From Cymbidium sinense (Eukaryota > Streptophyta > Magnoliopsida > Asparagales > Orchidaceae): a DNA stretch of 64,000 nt. This document shows positions 60,740 through 64,000 of this stretch, piece after piece. The notes under the pieces were generated by a model that was given only the letters and a program-made list of their open reading frames with translations, had not been told where the DNA came from and searched no databases. The stretch's first letter is position 1; each line of letters starts with the position of its first letter. The stretch is taken from NCBI GenBank assembly GCA_021442155.1, contig CM038221.1, positions 80,120,494 through 80,184,493 on the forward strand, written 5' to 3'. Both the position numbers and the translations under genes were made by a program.

Positions 60740-63271
60740 TTTTTATTGTGTGTTGCGAGTATTCTTTATCTAAGTTTCTCTCATTCTTCTTTAGAAGCAA
60801 CTGAGCATATCTAACATTCAAGCTTCAATAAAGAATGGTGAGCGACACTCGCCAGCCCTCAAAGTCATTTCCTTTGACTATCCAAGTAACTTCGTAGAGT
60901 TGCTTTACCTTACCATGGGCAATTTGTTGGACAATTTCCCTAGTAGAGAGGAATTCCACTTACTCGATAGATAGTGTCCCTTCCAAAGGGTTAGTTCGAT
61001 AACATATCCTCTTTTTGAAATTCCTCTCATTTTTGATGAATTTCTTTCACATCGACTAGTAGCGACTCCAGCTTTGTCACCAACTTTATCAGTGTTGCAG
61101 GTGGATTTGGTGGAGATTTCTCCTCATCTTATGGTGACTATCAATATCCCTATCATTATGACCAACTTCACTTCCACTAACATTAGGGAAAGTGAAGTTT
61201 TTCTTTTCTTACCAGCAAAGATAATGGTGAGTCTACGAAGGAATGATACGGAAGAAGAACAATGAGTATTCATGAACTCCTATGAGATTGAAACTATGTG
61301 AGGGGAGGCCACCCTCTTGAGGGAGGCCTTAGACTCATCCTAGTAGACATGGGTGAGCTACAAGCATAATTGGAGCTAGAGTCATAACAATGATAATTCT
61401 TGGAGATAGAGTACCAACATAACTTTATGACCATGAAAGCTAGATAGAATTACTCTAGAACTCGATCATGTCACAAAATACTTTCCTTCTTCTTTCTAGA
61501 ATAAATTTTTGTTTGATTATATGTGCAAGAAAGGTGGACTCGCCAAGAACTAACACTCAAACCCTGTCGTAAAATTTTTGAAATGATAATATATCGAAGG
61601 TTATAATGAGTATGTTGTATTTTCTTTTACTAATAAATAAAGGCAAATATTTTTATATTCTTTTGCTTATAAGTACTATTTGATATTTTATTATTTTGCA
61701 TTAATTATTTTTTTGTAGCAACTGTCGCTTAAGATATTCATGAGATCTGAGTAATCATTTCCTTAATACTTTATTTGACATCTTTCTTATCAAGTCTATA
61801 AATTCTTCTTGGCTGGAGTAGTAGGAACTTTATTGCTCTCCTTGATGTGTGGGAGTAAATCCTCCTTCCAAGAAGATCATGATCACTCTTCATCATCAAG
61901 AAGTATGGAGAGCTGCTTCATCTTTCCACTATGCCCAAATCAAGGAGGTTCCCGAGTTGGATACCTCCTTCACAACCTTCATATTTTATAGATACTATAG
62001 AAACAATCCCAATTTCACTGTGTGAGTAGTAAAGAGAACTGAGCATCTCAATTCAGTGAGGATGCACGAGCTATGCATTCCACTCACCCATTTTAGAAAT
62101 GAGTTATGACTTTATCTTTCGTACGAGTGGATAGACACCCTCAACTTCTTTGGACTGGTGCCCACCCAAGTCCTTCCCAAGTCAGTGGCAAACAACATTG
62201 CTTTTAACTTGTGTCTACGAGAAGAAAGCATCCCATGGAGCTTGGATCTCTTCTACTGCCCATTCTTGGTGAAGGGGTCAACAAGATGGGACCATGCAAT
62301 TTTCAGTGACTTTGGTGAAAATTTATAGTCTCAAGAATAAGGTGCATATGTGGTGTCCATAGCTTCTATTCATGAAGACTACTACTCAATGGATAGTGTT
62401 GATTGTCCCTCTTTGTTATTAGTTAAACAAGGCCACCAACCATGGGAAGCCGAGTGTACAGGAGGAGAAGGCAATGGAGAGGCTACAAGGTCACAACCTA
62501 AACATCACTATTTACCTTCGCTTTGGTAAGGTTTTTGCCATCCTTGATAAATTTTTCCTTTTTTTTGCTCACAAGTCATTTTACTCTTTTGGTGACTCAT
62601 TCTTTTTTTATTTACTCACAGGAAAGGTGACTTCTGCTGCCCCCAAGCTTAGCCACAAAGTACCCCAATTCATTAAGGAAGGCAAAAGCAAGAATAGCGA
62701 GCAAGAAGCCAGCGATGAGGAACCAACCTCTTTCAAGGTCAGCGAGGAGGAAGATGATAAGGAGATGAGTGTGGCTCCCACCAAGGTTATTGATGATTTT
62801 GTGCCAAGTATAGCTCCCAAGAAGTCTAGAAAGCGATAATCGATTATGACTCCTCATAATCTCCAGTAGAGCAGTGAGTCTACTGAGGAAAAAGAGAAAC
62901 ATAAAGGCTCGAAAGCCAACTTCACTCAAAACTTGTGTAAGCTCAACCATGAAGCCTATGAGTTGGGCTTCTCCATCTTCTCGCTAGTAGACAAGCTTTT
63001 GTGCAACCTTTTGAATGCTCACCTATCATATGCTATCATGACTGCTCAGGCGATAGCATGGAAGTCAACTTGGAAGGTATGTCGTAAGTTTCTTGGGAAG
63101 AAGGAGGAGGCCTTTATGAGTAGGTCCCAGCTGGAAAGAATAAAGAAGAAATTGACAACTCTAGAAGCAAAGCATGGAGACTATTAGGCTGAGGTTGCTC
63201 ACCAAGAAGAGGAAAAAAGAGAGGGTGACCATGGAGCTTACTTGCCTTGCCGAGGCTATGTGAAACAAAAT
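60740..63271 (+). pseudogene. Tat accessory gene, copy 2 (Transposase_28-like plus coiled coil), cut by LTR copy C
   Basis: Direct repeat of 38,745-41,167. After a TTCTTCTTTAG acceptor-like site (60,783-60,793) a segment encodes MGNLLDNFPSREEFHLLD, SLSVLQVDLVEISPHLMVTI-type sequence and a coiled coil (EATLLREALDSS). At 62,060-62,330, ELCIPLTHFRNEL, then DTLNFFGLVPTQVLPKSVAN, NIAFNLCLREESIPWSLDLF and YCPFLVK resemble the Transposase_28 core. A likely intron (GTAAGG at 62,526 to CACAG at 62,617-62,621) leads into an acidic Lys/Ser-rich exon and a helical exon (FSIFSLVDKLLCNLLNAHLS, 62,970-63,030). The gene breaks at 63,271, about 65 codons before the end in copy 1. Fewer stops than copy 1. Domain name is tentative. 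Confidence 0.55.
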
Positions 63272-64000
63272 TGTGATACCACATAAATTTTAGGAATTTC
63301 TTATTTAGATGATCAAATGCATCATCAAGAAATAAACATATTATCTTAAAAGATAAACATATTATCCCAAAAGATAAACATATTATCTCAAAAGATAAAC
63401 ATATTAAAATATATTATCTCAAAGAAATAAACATATTATCTCAAAAGATAAACATGTTATCCCATAATGGATTTGATCATTTAATAAAAGACTCTTAAGG
63501 CTAGTGGGTTTTTAATATACCAGAGAGTTTTCCCCTAAACTACATGGGAAGTAGTACAAGGTTTATTTTAAATTGGGTTCATGATTCCCTATAAGGGCAA
63601 ACCCCTATAATTAATTACATCTTAAGAATGAATGATCTCTTTCTAAGAATACTCTCTATTAAAGAATTAAGTTATTATTCCTATGGATTTCTAAGCAGGT
63701 TTCCAAAGGAAATGATATTCAAAAAATTCAATTGGGAATACCGTAAAGTGGAAATAGCTCTTTTGGAAGTCAATCAGGATTAAGTAGGAAATGCCTATAG
63801 ATAATGGTATGCTCAGTAGACATTTCAACTATTCTATCATTGGGCTTTAAATTTTAAAATTTAAATAGAATTTTGAGTTGATATTTTATTAAAAATCTAG
63901 GACTTAAACTCTAGCAACACAAGACTATAAAAATGCTTAAGGTTGAAGAATTACTCTAGCAGGATGCTTCAAAATCTAAGTTTATAATTACTTCTGACAC
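63272..64000 (-). mobile_element. Long terminal repeat, copy C, terminal part only
   Basis: Starts with TGTGATACCACATA, matches the ends of copies A (5390 down) and B (18,921 up), and stays alignable to the window end (for example CCCTATAAGGGCAAACCCCT at 63,583-63,602 against 19,143-19,160). It interrupts accessory gene copy 2: left of 63,271 the sequence matches 41,080-41,167, right of it does not. Orientation is set by family comparison. The rest lies outside the window, so 5' or 3' LTR status and target duplication cannot be checked. Confidence 0.82.
63330..63466. repeat. Local expansion of a ~21-bp repeat in LTR copy C
   Basis: AAAGATAAACATATTATCYC units occur about six to seven times here. 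The same place in copies A (about 5,290-5,340) and B (about 18,985-19,020) holds only two. The units are nearly identical, so the expansion is younger than the split of the LTR copies. Confidence 0.9.

Noticed and set aside
62474..62839. The longest open frame of the window (121 codons) as a complete gene
   Set aside because: It crosses an intron-like segment: the first third lies between a GTAAGG donor and a CACAG acceptor and is not conserved in copy 1; only the last part is exon.

Overview
The window looks like a stretch of heterochromatin-type intergenic DNA from a flowering plant with a large, repeat-rich genome. It is AT-rich throughout and I found no intact host gene, tRNA, rRNA or CRISPR array. 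Nearly everything recognisable is a decayed transposable element: Ty3/gypsy elements of the Tat/Ogre type (a second, archaeal-type RNase H before the integrase, long leaders, minisatellites 3' of the integrase, accessory ORFs), a chromovirus-like integrase scrap, a Ty1/copia end, an L1-type LINE and two RTE-type LINE pieces. The mix of plant mobile domain, Transposase_28-like and Transposase_46-like accessory genes with RTE LINEs would suit a monocot, but the species cannot be told from sequence alone.

Layout. 1-5390: long terminal repeat copy A, sense plus, ending in TGTGGTGTCACA, followed by a worn primer-binding site and an element leader (to about 6500). 7.86-13.83 kb: a plus-strand L1 LINE (ORF1, endonuclease, RT, RNase H) interrupted at 11.14-12.05 kb by other DNA. 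16.6-17.13 kb: a 133-bp inverted repeat whose right arm abuts a plus-strand Tat integrase C-terminus (to 17602). 18.04-18.70 kb: an RTE LINE 3' end. 18.92-29.29 kb: a minus-strand Tat element read from protease (29.3 kb) down through RT, RNase H, a repeat-filled 3' region and LTR copy B. 29.3-34.35 kb: a plus-strand Tat 3' half: integrase, 42-bp minisatellite, plant mobile domain gene, coiled-coil segment. 34.8-38.3 kb: a TATA-type promoter, short-period repeats and a minus-strand Transposase_46-like gene. 38.7-45.8 kb: a minus-strand Tat element (gag, RT, RNase H, aRNH, integrase, two minisatellites) with an accessory gene on the opposite strand at its 3' side. 45.8-46.29 kb: chromovirus integrase. 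46.39-51.2 kb: LTR copy D, 3' region and integrase, minus strand. 51.3-55.97 kb: a plus-strand Tat gag-protease-RT-RNase H-aRNH-integrase series. 56.0-57.9 kb: RTE LINE, then a copia gag start, primer-binding site and LTR, all minus. 59.04-60.6 kb: a Tat leader on the minus strand, the mirror of that at 5.4-6.5 kb. 60.7-63.27 kb: a second copy of the accessory gene, broken at 63,272 by LTR copy C, which runs off the window.

How the parts relate. Four LTR copies (A plus; B, C, D minus) belong to one family. Two accessory-gene copies (38.7-41.5 and 60.7-63.27 kb) are direct repeats, and the uninterrupted copy fixes the LTR terminus in the other. Three Tat elements carry different tandem repeats directly after the integrase, and two of these are followed by an accessory gene. 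All coding copies contain stops or frameshifts, and many of the stops sit where the family has Gln, Arg or Trp, as expected of deaminated methylcytosine. Boundaries not tied to a stated motif are estimates made by eye from short alignments.
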